The notes under the pieces were generated by a model, which was not told the origin of the DNA, did not search any database, and saw only the letters and a program-made list of their open reading frames with translations. From Sulfuritalea sp. (GTDB lineage: Bacteria; Pseudomonadota; Gammaproteobacteria; Burkholderiales; Rhodocyclaceae), in the NCBI GenBank assembly GCA_016716965.1, contig JADJUP010000017.1, forward strand, positions 1-64,000: 64,000 bases of DNA. The letters run 5' to 3'. Of this stretch, positions 41,409 through 49,448 are shown piece by piece (the first letter of the stretch is position 1; each line of letters begins with the position of its first letter). Made by a program: the position numbers and the translations under genes.

Positions 41409-42641
41409 ATGGCCGCAAAGCAGAACACCCTGACGGCGAAGGAATGCGACAACGCCACCAGCGAGGGCAAGAGCATACGCAAGCTTCACGATGGTGCGGG
41501 CCTCTACCTGTGGGTTTATGAGGACGGCCGGAAATACTGGCGGCTGCGGTACTGGATGGCCGGCAAGGAAAAATCCCTCTCCCTTGGCGTCTATCCCGAA
41601 ATTGGATTGAAGGAGGCGCGACAGCGCCGTGATGATAACCGCAGGCTGATGGGGGCGTCTATCGACCCATCCGCCGAGCGCAAGGCCGGCAAGCTGCGGC
41701 AGCGACGGGCTTCGGAAAACTCGTTCGAGGCGGTCGCACGGGAATGGTACGCCAAGCAACTGCATACCTGGGTGCCGAAACACGCCGATGATGTTCTCCG
41801 TCGGTTCGAGGTCAATGCTTTCCCCTTCATTGGGGCGCGGCCGATTGCCGAGATTGAAGCCCCCGAGCTGCTGGAAATGTCCCGCAAGATTGAGAAGCGC
41901 GGCGCCCACGACCTGGCGCACCGGCTGATGCAGGCGTGTGGACAGGTGTTTCGCTATGGCATCGCTACGGGGCGCTGCAAGCGGGATGTTGCCGCAGATC
42001 TGCGGGGCGCCCTGACGCCGCATGTCAAAAAGCACCAGGCCGCCGTCAGGCCGGAAGACGTGCCGGCCCTGCTGCGGGCGATCGACACCTATGCCGAACA
42101 AGGCGACAAGCAAACCATGTACGCCCTGCAGCTGCTGGCGCTAACCTTCGTTCGCACCAATGAGCTGATTGGGGCGGAGTGGCCGGAGTTCGACCAGGAA
42201 GCCGCGCTATGGGTTATCCCTGCCGCCAGAATGAAAATGAAGTCCGAGCATATCGTCCCGCTTTCAACCCAAGCCCTGGCGATCCTTGGCGAGCTGAAAG
42301 CGCTTGCCGGCCGCAGTCGCTTCGTGTTCCCTGGCAGGAACCGAGACAAGCCGATCAGCAACAACACCATGCTTTTTGCACTCTACCGCCTGGGGTACAA
42401 GGGCAAGATGACCGGGCACGGCTTCCGCGCCGTCGCTTCCACCATGCTGAACGAGCAAGGCTACCGCCCTGACGTGATAGAGCGCCAGCTCGCACATTGC
42501 GAGCGCGACGAAGTTCGAGGGGCATACAACCGTGCGGAATATCTGACGGAGCGCGTCAAGATGATGCAGCAATGGTCTGACTACCTGGACAAGATCAAGG
42601 CCGGTGCTCAGGTGATACCACTGCATGGACACGCGGCATGA
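41409..42641 (+). CDS. int: Tyrosine integrase, P4/DUF4102 type
   Basis: 410 aa site-specific recombinase. The N-terminal arm-binding domain (DUF4102-like) contains KLHDGAGLYLWVYEDGRKYWRLRY. A SAM-like core-binding domain lies at about 100-200. In the catalytic domain the first Arg is in LTFVRTNEL, His and second Arg are in GHGFRAVAST, then the LAHCERDEVRGAYNRAEY segment supplies His and the nucleophilic Tyr. It is expected to recombine at the tRNA-Ser 3' end. An ATG at 41409 is preferred over the upstream in-frame GTG because the inverted repeats lie just ahead of it. Confidence 0.93.
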   Translation: MAAKQNTLTAKECDNATSEGKSIRKLHDGAGLYLWVYEDGRKYWRLRYWMAGKEKSLSLGVYPEIGLKEARQRRDDNRRLMGASIDPSAERKAGKLRQRRASENSFEAVAREWYAKQLHTWVPKHADDVLRRFEVNAFPFIGARPIAEIEAPELLEMSRKIEKRGAHDLAHRLMQACGQVFRYGIATGRCKRDVAADLRGALTPHVKKHQAAVRPEDVPALLRAIDTYAEQGDKQTMYALQLLALTFVRTNELIGAEWPEFDQEAALWVIPAARMKMKSEHIVPLSTQALAILGELKALAGRSRFVFPGRNRDKPISNNTMLFALYRLGYKGKMTGHGFRAVASTMLNEQGYRPDVIERQLAHCERDEVRGAYNRAEYLTERVKMMQQWSDYLDKIKAGAQVIPLHGHAA

Positions 42642-42718
42642 GGCAATAAGCGGGGTCGGCGGGTGTTAGCGCACCCGGCGACCCCTGACCACGAAGCACC
42701 TATACAGGAGATGCAAAC

Positions 42719-42988
42719 ATGGCTGTCGAAAAGACTATCACGCAAAGCGCGGAAATCGTCGCGCCGCCCTTTGGGATGCCGACGGTGGAAATGCCTCCGA
42801 ATGCTGCCCTTACTGACCGTGGCTATGTTGTATTCGTATTGAACACATCGGCGGGGTCCGTGCATGTCCAAGCGTTTTGGAATGAATTTGAATGTCGCGG
42901 TAAGGCCCCGGCGCTGATCGCAGCAGGCCTCACGCGCGCTGAGTGGTTTCGGGTCCACCTGGTAACCAAAAATCGCGACAGAGGGTAA
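42719..42988 (+). CDS. Hypothetical element protein, N-terminal part
   Basis: 89 aa from an ATG with AGGAGA upstream. No family is recognised. Reading one base fewer in the A-run at 42968-42972 would continue without stop through 43613, so this may be the start of a larger protein (up to 496 aa, ending at 44209 if a second break near 43600 is also corrected). The N-terminal part has no signal peptide or helix. It is the first gene after the integrase. Confidence 0.5.
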   Translation: MAVEKTITQSAEIVAPPFGMPTVEMPPNAALTDRGYVVFVLNTSAGSVHVQAFWNEFECRGKAPALIAAGLTRAEWFRVHLVTKNRDRG

Positions 42989-43232
42989 TTTTCGAATCAA
43001 GCGGACCGAGACTGTACTACAGGGGAGAGGTGGCTCGCAAAAGAAAACGCAACCGTACATTACGGTTTGCCGAAAATCATCTCGCACATTTACCGTTGAA
43101 CTTACTGCCACGCCAGAGCAACGCAAGTGTCTTGAGGTTTTTCATAAGCAACGGGAGGATCGTGACTCAGCCCGCATCGCCCGGAGAGATAGGGAGAGGA
43201 TTGAGGGAGAAGATCGATCGAGGCAAGAGCGC

Positions 43233-43613
43233 TTGTTCAATCGGACGCCGCATGAGTTGCGCGAGAGGGCTATGGCTGCGCTGGGACTTTTTGAGGACAT
43301 GCTATCGAGGTCGATTGCGAAGGTCGGAGTTCACTACGCGGACGATGTTGTAGCGAAGGTTTTGACGCACGTGGATGGAATAAGGCAAGTCTTCTTGAGT
43401 GGAAAGATTCTGCCTGCGACGGAGCAGTTTAAACGCGATGGAAATGTCGTGTTTTCCCTGGGGCAACCGTTGCCGAGCGAGCCATGGTGGATAGGCTGCA
43501 ATAATGATACCGAATGGATTGGCGCAGTGATCAACTATTCCGATTTGCCGTCATGGGTGCCGCTCAACGCTTGGGATGCGTATTCCAGTCGATTCCCCTT
43601 CCTGATGATGTAG
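43233..43613 (+). CDS. Hypothetical element protein, middle part
   Basis: The frame is open from 42966 but has no good start until a TTG at 43233. The reading upstream of that (charged, REDRDSARIARRDRERIE) looks like genuine coiled-coil protein, which supports fusion to the preceding fragment. Downstream residues GNVVFSLGQPLPSEPWW and NDTEWIGAVINYSDLPSW are of globular character. No family recognised. Confidence 0.45.
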   Translation: MFNRTPHELRERAMAALGLFEDMLSRSIAKVGVHYADDVVAKVLTHVDGIRQVFLSGKILPATEQFKRDGNVVFSLGQPLPSEPWWIGCNNDTEWIGAVINYSDLPSWVPLNAWDAYSSRFPFLMM

Positions 43614-44209
43614 GCGCTCAACGGTGCCTTGACCGTCTCGTAACTCGGCCAGAAATGCAGGTGTTCTACGACAAATTTGGAAAAACTTTCCAATATATTG
43701 ACTGGCACATATTCTTTAGTGCGTGTCGTGAAGCGGTGATGCTCGATTACCAAGAAAAGCACGCCGCACTGGACAAGGCCAAGAAATTATCAGGCGATAT
43801 CGCATGCTCCGCCGCCAAACTTGCAGGGGAGTTGGAGGAGTATTGCGAGGTATGTGGTAGTGGTCGCGTGCGTGCCGATGTCTTGGCGGGAGGTGTGATT
43901 GATGACGTGCAAGCCCTAATCAAGACTCTGCGGCGTCTCTCGGTAGAGAGTAAGAGTTACAGGCACGAGCGATACGGCACCGGAAAAGAAAGCTGGGAAA
44001 GTCGAGTTCAAGCGACCGACGGACTGCCTCAGTTCGTGCGCTTTGTACTCGCCTGCCTGAAAACAATGTATGCGGAGCAGATGCCGGATTTAACCAGCAA
44101 CGACTTGGCCAGACTGGCAATTGCGACTTTGGCACTCAAGGCCACTGACGATGATTACCTGGGCAAGGTCGAAGAACGTGTAAAGAAACTCAAAAGGAAA
44201 GTGGGATAA
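43514..44209 (+). CDS. Hypothetical element protein, C-terminal part
   Basis: The open frame continues the previous fragment after an apparent one-base loss near CCCCTTCC (about 43600). Standing alone it would start at 43514, 43553 or 43655. It is rich in charged helices with two cysteines in CEVCGSG and a Lys-rich end (VEERVKKLKRKVG). No function can be assigned. Position between integrase and AlpA is where satellites and P4-like elements often carry cargo such as defence genes (general knowledge), so it deserves a structure-based search. Confidence 0.5.
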   Translation: MDWRSDQLFRFAVMGAAQRLGCVFQSIPLPDDVGAQRCLDRLVTRPEMQVFYDKFGKTFQYIDWHIFFSACREAVMLDYQEKHAALDKAKKLSGDIACSAAKLAGELEEYCEVCGSGRVRADVLAGGVIDDVQALIKTLRRLSVESKSYRHERYGTGKESWESRVQATDGLPQFVRFVLACLKTMYAEQMPDLTSNDLARLAIATLALKATDDDYLGKVEERVKKLKRKVG

Positions 44210-44240
44210 CTCTAGCCCTTTCTTGGGATCGAGTTATCCC
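44203..44240 (+). terminator. Inverted repeat spanning the end of the hypothetical gene
   Basis: A 9-bp perfect inverted repeat GGGATAACT (44203-44211) with AGTTATCCC (44232-44240) covers the stop codon. It is either a terminator-like hairpin or an operator ahead of the AlpA-like gene. Confidence 0.4.
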
Positions 44241-44317
44241 TTCACTCGGTACGCTGTAGTCCGCAACATTCCCACTGTTACCAACAACGCCCCATGTAGG
44301 CGTAAGGACGGTGGAAA

Positions 44318-44548
44318 ATGGCCAAGGAAATCCAAGAAGCGCTAACGATCCTGCGAAGAAAGCAGGTTGAAGCCATTACAGGGCTTTCCCGTAGCGCGAT
44401 ATACGACAAGCTTGATTCAAAGTCGCCCCGACACGATCCGACGTTTCCAAAGCAAGTGAGGATAGGGTGGCGATCGGTCGGCTTTATCCGCGCCGAGGTT
44501 GAGGAGTGGCTTGCGCGGTGCGTTGCATCCAGTCGGGGCGGAAAGTAA
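44318..44548 (+). CDS. AlpA-family transcriptional regulator
   Basis: 76 aa with a MerR-like winged helix: ILRRKQVEAITGLSRSAIYDKL is the helix-turn-helix segment, and FPKQVRIGWRSVGFIRAEVEEWL is the wing with the usual W-x-W-like pattern. AlpA proteins of P4-like elements activate the integrase gene or act as excisionase-like factors. The CGTGGTAA repeats before int are candidate targets. It is coupled to the downstream gene (TAAGTG). Confidence 0.85.
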   Translation: MAKEIQEALTILRRKQVEAITGLSRSAIYDKLDSKSPRHDPTFPKQVRIGWRSVGFIRAEVEEWLARCVASSRGGK

Positions 44549-44881
44549 GTGCAGGCAATGAAACATCGCCTGCACTCCCTCGACGCGCTCCCTGACGGCA
44601 AGACCATCGGCGACATCCTGCCCGCGTTTTCCGGCGTCAAAGGGGAAATCCACCTTGTCAAGCCGAACGAGGACTGCGCTAGTTGCCGCAAGCCGTTTGG
44701 CATGGTCCGCCGGCGACGCAAGTTCATACGTCTATACAACCCAAACCTGCCCGCTCCCGTCGCTTTCGACTATTGGGTGTGCGGGTCCTGCTTGGCGATG
44801 CACCAGCGCGGCGGAAAGGAAAGCGATGCGTTCTTGGCGGCTGTTGAGTTGTATCACAACGGGATTGATCAGTCGCTATGA
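44549..44881 (+). CDS. Small zinc-ribbon protein, function unknown
   Basis: 110 aa from a GTG that follows the AlpA stop by no gap, or an ATG at 44558. It has two cysteine pairs (CASCRKPFG and CGSCLAMHQ) about 40 residues apart, compatible with one zinc ion, and a basic stretch RRRRKF between them. It overlaps the RepA-like gene by ATGA. Small zinc proteins in this position are common in element replication modules. No specific role can be given. Confidence 0.65.
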   Translation: MQAMKHRLHSLDALPDGKTIGDILPAFSGVKGEIHLVKPNEDCASCRKPFGMVRRRRKFIRLYNPNLPAPVAFDYWVCGSCLAMHQRGGKESDAFLAAVELYHNGIDQSL

Positions 44882-46151
44882 CCAGCACACCTGAACTGAT
44901 TGTGTCCGGGGAGCGGGTGAAGGCGCAGGAGGCGAAATTCCAGGCTGCGGCCGATCGACACGAGGCGGTACTGCGGCAAGTCGATGAGTGGGCGGGGGGA
45001 GATAGTGCCAAAGAATCCAGCGTTCCCAGCACGGGGCAGCAGGGTAAAAAGGCGAAGTTCGACCGGAGCGGAGTGGACAGACTACTGACTATCCCTGCGG
45101 CATCCGTGATTCCCGAGCTGATTCGCTGGTTTTGGAAGAGCCGCATTGCCCTGGGCAAGCTGACGTTGATTGCTGGTGATCCTGGCTTGGGCAAATCCAT
45201 GCTAATGGCAAGTTTGGCGGCGCACTGTTCTACCGGGCGCGCTTGGCTAACAGGTGAGCCGTGTCCCTGTGGTGATGTGTTGTTTGTCAGTGCCGAAGAT
45301 GATCCGGCGGACACGATCCGGCGCGACTTGATGCTGCCGGGGCAGACGCCAAACGGGTTTTCATCGTGCTCGGTATGGAGGTATTTGACGCGAAGGGCGT
45401 CGGCGCGCGGCGGCCGATGAACTTGCGTGACATTGAAGCAATCCGCACGGCAGCGCTCGAATTGCCGGCCTGTAGGCTGATCGTAATCGATCCGGTGAGC
45501 GCGTACCTTGGCGGGTTGGATGGTCACAACAATGCCGAGGTGCGGGCACTGCTGGTCCCGTTATCGGATCTGGCTCGCGATGTTGGAGCGGCTGTGGTCT
45601 GTGTGACACACCTCAACAAAGGTAGTGGTGGGCAGGCGCTCTACCGCGCAACGGGCAGCCTGGCCTTTGTCGCTGCAGCGAGAGCAGCCTGGGCCGTCGC
45701 GCGTGACAAGACCGATCCTGATCGGCGGCTGTTCCTGCCGATGAAAAACAACATCGGCAAGGATACGAGCGGCCTTGCCTACCGTATTGCCGAAACCAAT
45801 GGCGTGCCCCATGTTGTATGGGAGGGCGAAGCCGTGGACATCGATGTTGACGATGCACTCAACCACGGTGGCCAGATCGATTACGAGGCCTCCGCGCGGG
45901 GAGAGGCAGAGGATTGGCTGCGCGATCAGCTGTCGGCAGGGCCGCTAAGTGCCAAGGAGATAACCAGCGCGGCGCGCGAGGTAGGTATTGCTCGGCGAAC
46001 GCTTGACCGCGCCAAGACTGTACTGGGCATTCGCTCAAAAAAAGTCGGTGGCAAGGGCAACAAGGACGGCAAATGGATATGGGAACTACCGGAAAGCGAG
46101 ACCGGCAACCAGGGGGCTATCGACTTCGGCATTGAAGGTGACGGCAAATGA
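44878..46151 (+). CDS. RepA-like AAA (RecA-fold) helicase (one frameshift)
   Basis: About 424 aa once a base missing at about 45319-45326 is restored. Walker A is LIAGDPGLGKSMLMAS. The segments DVLFVSAEDDPADTIRR and, across the break, ADAKRVFIVLGMEVFD follow. Walker B is LIVIDPVSAYLGG, and VVCVTHLNKGS is the sensor-like His motif of the RepA/RSF1010 hexameric helicase group (AAA_25). The C-terminal region includes a helix-turn-helix-like segment (SAKEITSAAREVGIARRTLDRAK). It is probably the replicative helicase of the element. The iteron-like region follows directly. Confidence 0.85.
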
Positions 46152-46176
46152 GAAGGATGCCAGCCGCGAGAAGAGC

Positions 46177-46392
46177 GCCATTGAAGAGCGCCAATGGCAA
46201 TCTTCCCAATCATCCAGCAATGGATATGGTTTCGGAGAAGGTTGCCAAGATTTTCGGGGGTGGTGTTGGGTTGGCAATCTTCACATCAAGAATGCCAAGT
46301 ACGCCACTCCCATGCCCACTTTGGCAACCTTCTCGAAAAAGCCAGTGGTTGACAGGGATTCTTGAAGTGCGCCATTGGCGTTCTTCAATGGC
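46177..46392. other. Iteron-like and inverted-repeat region, candidate element origin
   Basis: Outer 22-bp arms (46177-46198 and 46371-46392, one mismatch) flank inner 14-bp perfect arms (46235-46248 and 46321-46334). TTGGCAAYCTT-type words recur at 46193, 46241 (inverted), 46271 and 46321. Each outer arm is itself a small palindrome (GCCATTG, 8 bases, CAATGGC). No convincing gene covers this 540-base gap (46152-46688). Downstream of it AGACCCCGA words recur at about 46434 and 46619. Confidence 0.5.
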
Positions 46393-46688
46393 GATGTTCA
46401 AGGGGCCTCCGTGGGTAACTCCGCAAGGCGCTAAAGACCCCGACTTTGTGTTCGTGGCTGTGGCTTGGCGGAGTCGTCGTTGTGGGTGTCATTCAAGGTA
46501 CGAACAGCCGACTTAGGTAGTCAGGTGATGGAAACGCAAAGCGAGGCCTACCCAATGACAAGGTCAAGCCCTATCGGGTTTCAAAGGTACTCCTGCACCA
46601 CCTGCCACACGGCGCTAAAAGACCCCGAGAAAACGCCAGTTCCGGAGATGCCTGGGACTTTACTGACTGACACAAAAGGGTTCATGAA

Positions 46689-47156
46689 ATGAAGATTACA
46701 GGACAACAAGCTATTGCGGATTTGTTCGGCGTCAGTCGCGAGAGCATCGACAACTGGCAGCGCGAAGGCATGCCGGTGGAGGCGCGTGGAGGGCCGGGGG
46801 TGTCGAGTGTGTATGACTCGGAGAAGTGCATCGCCTGGCGCGTTAAAGCTGAAGTGATCAAGGCGCGCGGCGACCGGCCGCAGAACCGCCTGGCGCGAGT
46901 GCAGGCCGACAAGATTGAAATGGAGAACCTTGAGCGTCGCCGCCAGCTGATCCCCGCCGATCAGTTGGAGCCAAGGCTCCAGGCCGCTTTCGCCATGGCC
47001 CGCGCCGCCTGGTCGGCTACCGCGCCGCGCCTGGCGCGCGAGATGCCGGCGGACCCCGACGAACGCGAGCGCCTGCTGCAGGCCGAGTTCGAGGCGTTCC
47101 TTCACCGCTTGGCGGACTGGGGCAAGGCCGGCGACGTGGACGACGACGACGCGTGA
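46689..47156 (+). CDS. Nu1/terminase-small-subunit-like DNA packaging protein
   Basis: 155 aa. The N-terminal winged helix (ITGQQAIADLFGVSRESIDNW, followed by a wing with VSSVYDSEKCIAW) resembles phage Nu1 and DUF1441 proteins. A long charged helix (ARVQADKIEMENLERRRQL) and an acidic tail DVDDDDA follow. Small terminase subunits recognise the packaging site. No large subunit is encoded nearby, so it may redirect a helper's terminase, which is inference. Confidence 0.75.
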   Translation: MKITGQQAIADLFGVSRESIDNWQREGMPVEARGGPGVSSVYDSEKCIAWRVKAEVIKARGDRPQNRLARVQADKIEMENLERRRQLIPADQLEPRLQAAFAMARAAWSATAPRLAREMPADPDERERLLQAEFEAFLHRLADWGKAGDVDDDDA

Positions 47157-47216
47157 GCAGCGCGCGTTCCCGATGCAGAGTACAGACGTCTAGACAATCA
47201 ACGAAAGGAAGTCGAA

Positions 47217-47459
47217 ATGAACTTGAATGACTTGGGGGCTGTGATGATGGGATCGCTGGCGCAGGAAGTAATGAGCAAGGTTGAGCGGCACATTACTGAC
47301 CAAGATTGGCGCGCGATCGAGGAAGGCGCGATCGGCTTCGGATTCAGCGCGACGGTGCGGGGCTGCTGCGTTGAGGCCGATTGCTGGCTTGACCGTGACG
47401 AGGGCCGCGAGCAGATCTTCACTGTCTCGCGCACCCTGGCGCCGGCGGCGCTGGGCTGA
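47217..47459 (+). CDS. Hypothetical small element protein
   Basis: 80 aa from an ATG with AAAGGAAG upstream. It contains SATVRGCCVEADCWLDRDEGRE, with cysteines in a soluble, acidic context. No family recognised. It lies between the packaging and structural genes. Confidence 0.5.
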   Translation: MNLNDLGAVMMGSLAQEVMSKVERHITDQDWRAIEEGAIGFGFSATVRGCCVEADCWLDRDEGREQIFTVSRTLAPAALG

Positions 47460-47488
47460 TCGGCTAACCGCCTGCTGGCGACTCGCCA

Positions 47489-47908
47489 ATGGATGCCGTT
47501 GCTCTCGCGCATGAAATCGCCCTCGCGGGCGATGGCGAGGCGCTGCCAGGCGAGGCAACGGCATGGCTTCGGGCGGGCCTGAGGCGGTGGCTGCGTGGCG
47601 AGGCCGATCTGGCGATCGCGCTGCAGCTTAACGGCGGCGCGATGGCGGCGAGCCGCAACCGGGCACTGATCGATGCGGCGGCGATCCTTGATGACGGGAA
47701 AGGCCTCAGCGCCTGGCGCCTCGCCAACCTCCTGGAAAGGGCGCAGGCGCGGTTCGAAGCGGGCGCCCTGGTGAAGATCAACAACGGGATGAATGTTCCA
47801 CTAACGCCCCTCAATGAATGCCTGCTGCGCGCCTGGCGTTCCGGCATGAGGCCGCTGCGATCCGCCCGGCGGATCTACGATGTGCTGCAACTGACAAACT
47901 GCGCCTGA
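47489..47908 (+). CDS. Hypothetical element protein
   Basis: 139 aa, starting at ATG 47489. It is mostly helical by composition (LRAGLRRWLRGEADLAIALQL, WRLANLLERAQARFEAGALV; key repeats of Leu, Arg, Ala). No family recognised. It lies 54 bases before the capsid gene with the same orientation, so it may be a head or scaffold-related component, which is unproven. Confidence 0.5.
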   Translation: MDAVALAHEIALAGDGEALPGEATAWLRAGLRRWLRGEADLAIALQLNGGAMAASRNRALIDAAAILDDGKGLSAWRLANLLERAQARFEAGALVKINNGMNVPLTPLNECLLRAWRSGMRPLRSARRIYDVLQLTNCA

Positions 47909-47962
47909 TTTGTCAGAGCGTGTTCCGTACGCTGGGTGCTCCAACCCCACCAGGAGCACAAC

Positions 47963-49003
47963 ATGAATCACCAAGACCAGATCGAAGCGCTGACCGATGC
48001 ACTGCGGATTCGGGCTGGCCTTCGCAACCCCGGCGTTATCGCCCACCCCGCTGCCGAGCGGTTCGCCGAACAGAATGTACTGCTCAACCTCGCTGAAGCC
48101 TTCGGTGAGATGAATCCCCGCAAGGGCTCCGGCCCGACGGCTGCGCTTGCTGCCGGCCTGACCAGCTCGGACTTCATCACCGTGCTGAGCGACACCGCGC
48201 GCGCCGTGCTCATTTCCAAGCTGGCAGCGTTCGGCGAACATCGCCTGATCTGTGCCGAGCGAGAGCTTCCCAACTTTCATAACCATGATTTCCCGCTGGT
48301 GGATTCCGACCCGCTCCTGGATGAGATTTCCGAGAACGGGGAGATCCCGAACGATGTTTTCGTCACTGCTGTGGAAGGCCTTCAAGCCCGGGTGCGGCCC
48401 TTCGGGAAAAATCTATTCCTTCGGCGACAGCTGATCCGGAACGACGATATCGGCCTCTTCTCCGGACTCCTCGGCAACATCGCTGCATCCGCCGCCCGGC
48501 TGGAAGCAAAGCTCGTCTTCAACCTGATTGAATCCAATCCACTCATGGGCGATCAAATGGTTATGTTCCATGAGGACCACGGCAACATCGGTGCGGTTGC
48601 GCCCCTCGCCCTGGGCTCGCTGTCGGAAGGCTTCGCGGCGCTTCGTAACATGTTGCTGCCGTCGGGCGAAAAGGCCAACCTTGAAGCCAGGTACATTGTG
48701 GTTTCCCCTGGCTTCGAGCTCTACGCGCGGGGACTTCTGAGGGACTATGACCTCAAGTCTGTGGGCGTCGTTGTGGCGCCCTGGATCACCAGCACGAATT
48801 GGTATCTCGTGGCCGACCCGAAACTTGCGCCGACGGTGAGCCTTCTGTACCTGAAGGGCAGCAAGCGTGGTGTTACGGTTGGCAAGGCGCGGCCCAAGCC
48901 CGGGCAGGAAAATCGCGACGGCGTCACGCTGGGAGTCCGCTTTGACACTGGTGTAGTAGCGGTCGGGCGCGTCGGGATTTTCCAAGGGCGGATCCCATCA
49001 TGA
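47963..49003 (+). CDS. Phage major capsid protein (Mu gpT / ClpP-fusion capsid type)
   Basis: 346 aa from an ATG with CAGGAG upstream. The C-terminal two thirds match the capsid part of Mu-type and ClpP-fused head proteins: DIGLFSGLLGNIAASAARLE, then LIESNPLMGDQMVMFHEDHGN, LEARYIVVSPGFELYARGLL, TNWYLVADPKLAPTVSLLYL, and DGVTLGVRFDTGVVAVGRVG. The N-terminal 120 residues (SSDFITVLSDTARAVLI) correspond to the scaffold-linked region without a protease domain. The prohead protease and portal that usually precede it are absent. Confidence 0.82.
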   Translation: MNHQDQIEALTDALRIRAGLRNPGVIAHPAAERFAEQNVLLNLAEAFGEMNPRKGSGPTAALAAGLTSSDFITVLSDTARAVLISKLAAFGEHRLICAERELPNFHNHDFPLVDSDPLLDEISENGEIPNDVFVTAVEGLQARVRPFGKNLFLRRQLIRNDDIGLFSGLLGNIAASAARLEAKLVFNLIESNPLMGDQMVMFHEDHGNIGAVAPLALGSLSEGFAALRNMLLPSGEKANLEARYIVVSPGFELYARGLLRDYDLKSVGVVVAPWITSTNWYLVADPKLAPTVSLLYLKGSKRGVTVGKARPKPGQENRDGVTLGVRFDTGVVAVGRVGIFQGRIPS

Positions 49004-49446
49004 ATGCCAAGACTCTCCTGATTGATGCGTACCGCCATGCCGAAAAGAAATTCCAGACGTCTGAACAGGTGCTGTCGGTCGCGCTCGATGCCCTGAACAC
49101 TCGGAAAGCCACCGGCGGCGATATCACCGCAGAATTCAAGAAGACGCAGCGGTGCTATCGCGAGTGCAATGCCGCCTGGGATACGCTCGAAATGGCGCGG
49201 CGGGCCTATTGGCTTCATGTTGCCAAGGAAGCGGAGCAAGAGCTTGAGCGCCTGGCGCTGCCGCTTCTGGCGACCATCAAGCACGCCCATGCAGCCGGGC
49301 GCTCCGGTATTTCCGGCCCGGTCCTGTTCGCCGTTTCCAGCCTTGCTGGCAAGGATCTTCCGGAGGCCGCCGTCGACGTGATGGTTCCAATTGCTGGCGT
49401 TGAGTGCGGCGCAATTGATCGCGCCGAGGAAGACTGGAGTCTGTAG
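49000..49446 (+). CDS. Hypothetical virion-associated protein
   Basis: 148 aa overlapping the capsid stop by ATGA, with the tape measure gene 3 bases downstream, so it is co-translated with structural genes. Helical N-terminal half (residues 1-85), then LLATIKHAHAAGRSGISGPVLF. Its location suggests a head-completion or tail-assembly role, but no family was recognised. Confidence 0.6.
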   Translation: MNAKTLLIDAYRHAEKKFQTSEQVLSVALDALNTRKATGGDITAEFKKTQRCYRECNAAWDTLEMARRAYWLHVAKEAEQELERLALPLLATIKHAHAAGRSGISGPVLFAVSSLAGKDLPEAAVDVMVPIAGVECGAIDRAEEDWSL

Positions 49447-49448
49447 TT

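Noticed and set aside
42943..43353. A 136-codon reading frame rich in Arg
   Set aside because: Its composition is that of an out-of-frame translation. The neighbouring frame gives a more protein-like sequence that joins the flanking fragments.
46148..46516. A 122-codon reading frame after the RepA-like gene
   Set aside because: It runs across the nested inverted repeats, has an unlikely composition and no ribosome site. The region is better read as non-coding.
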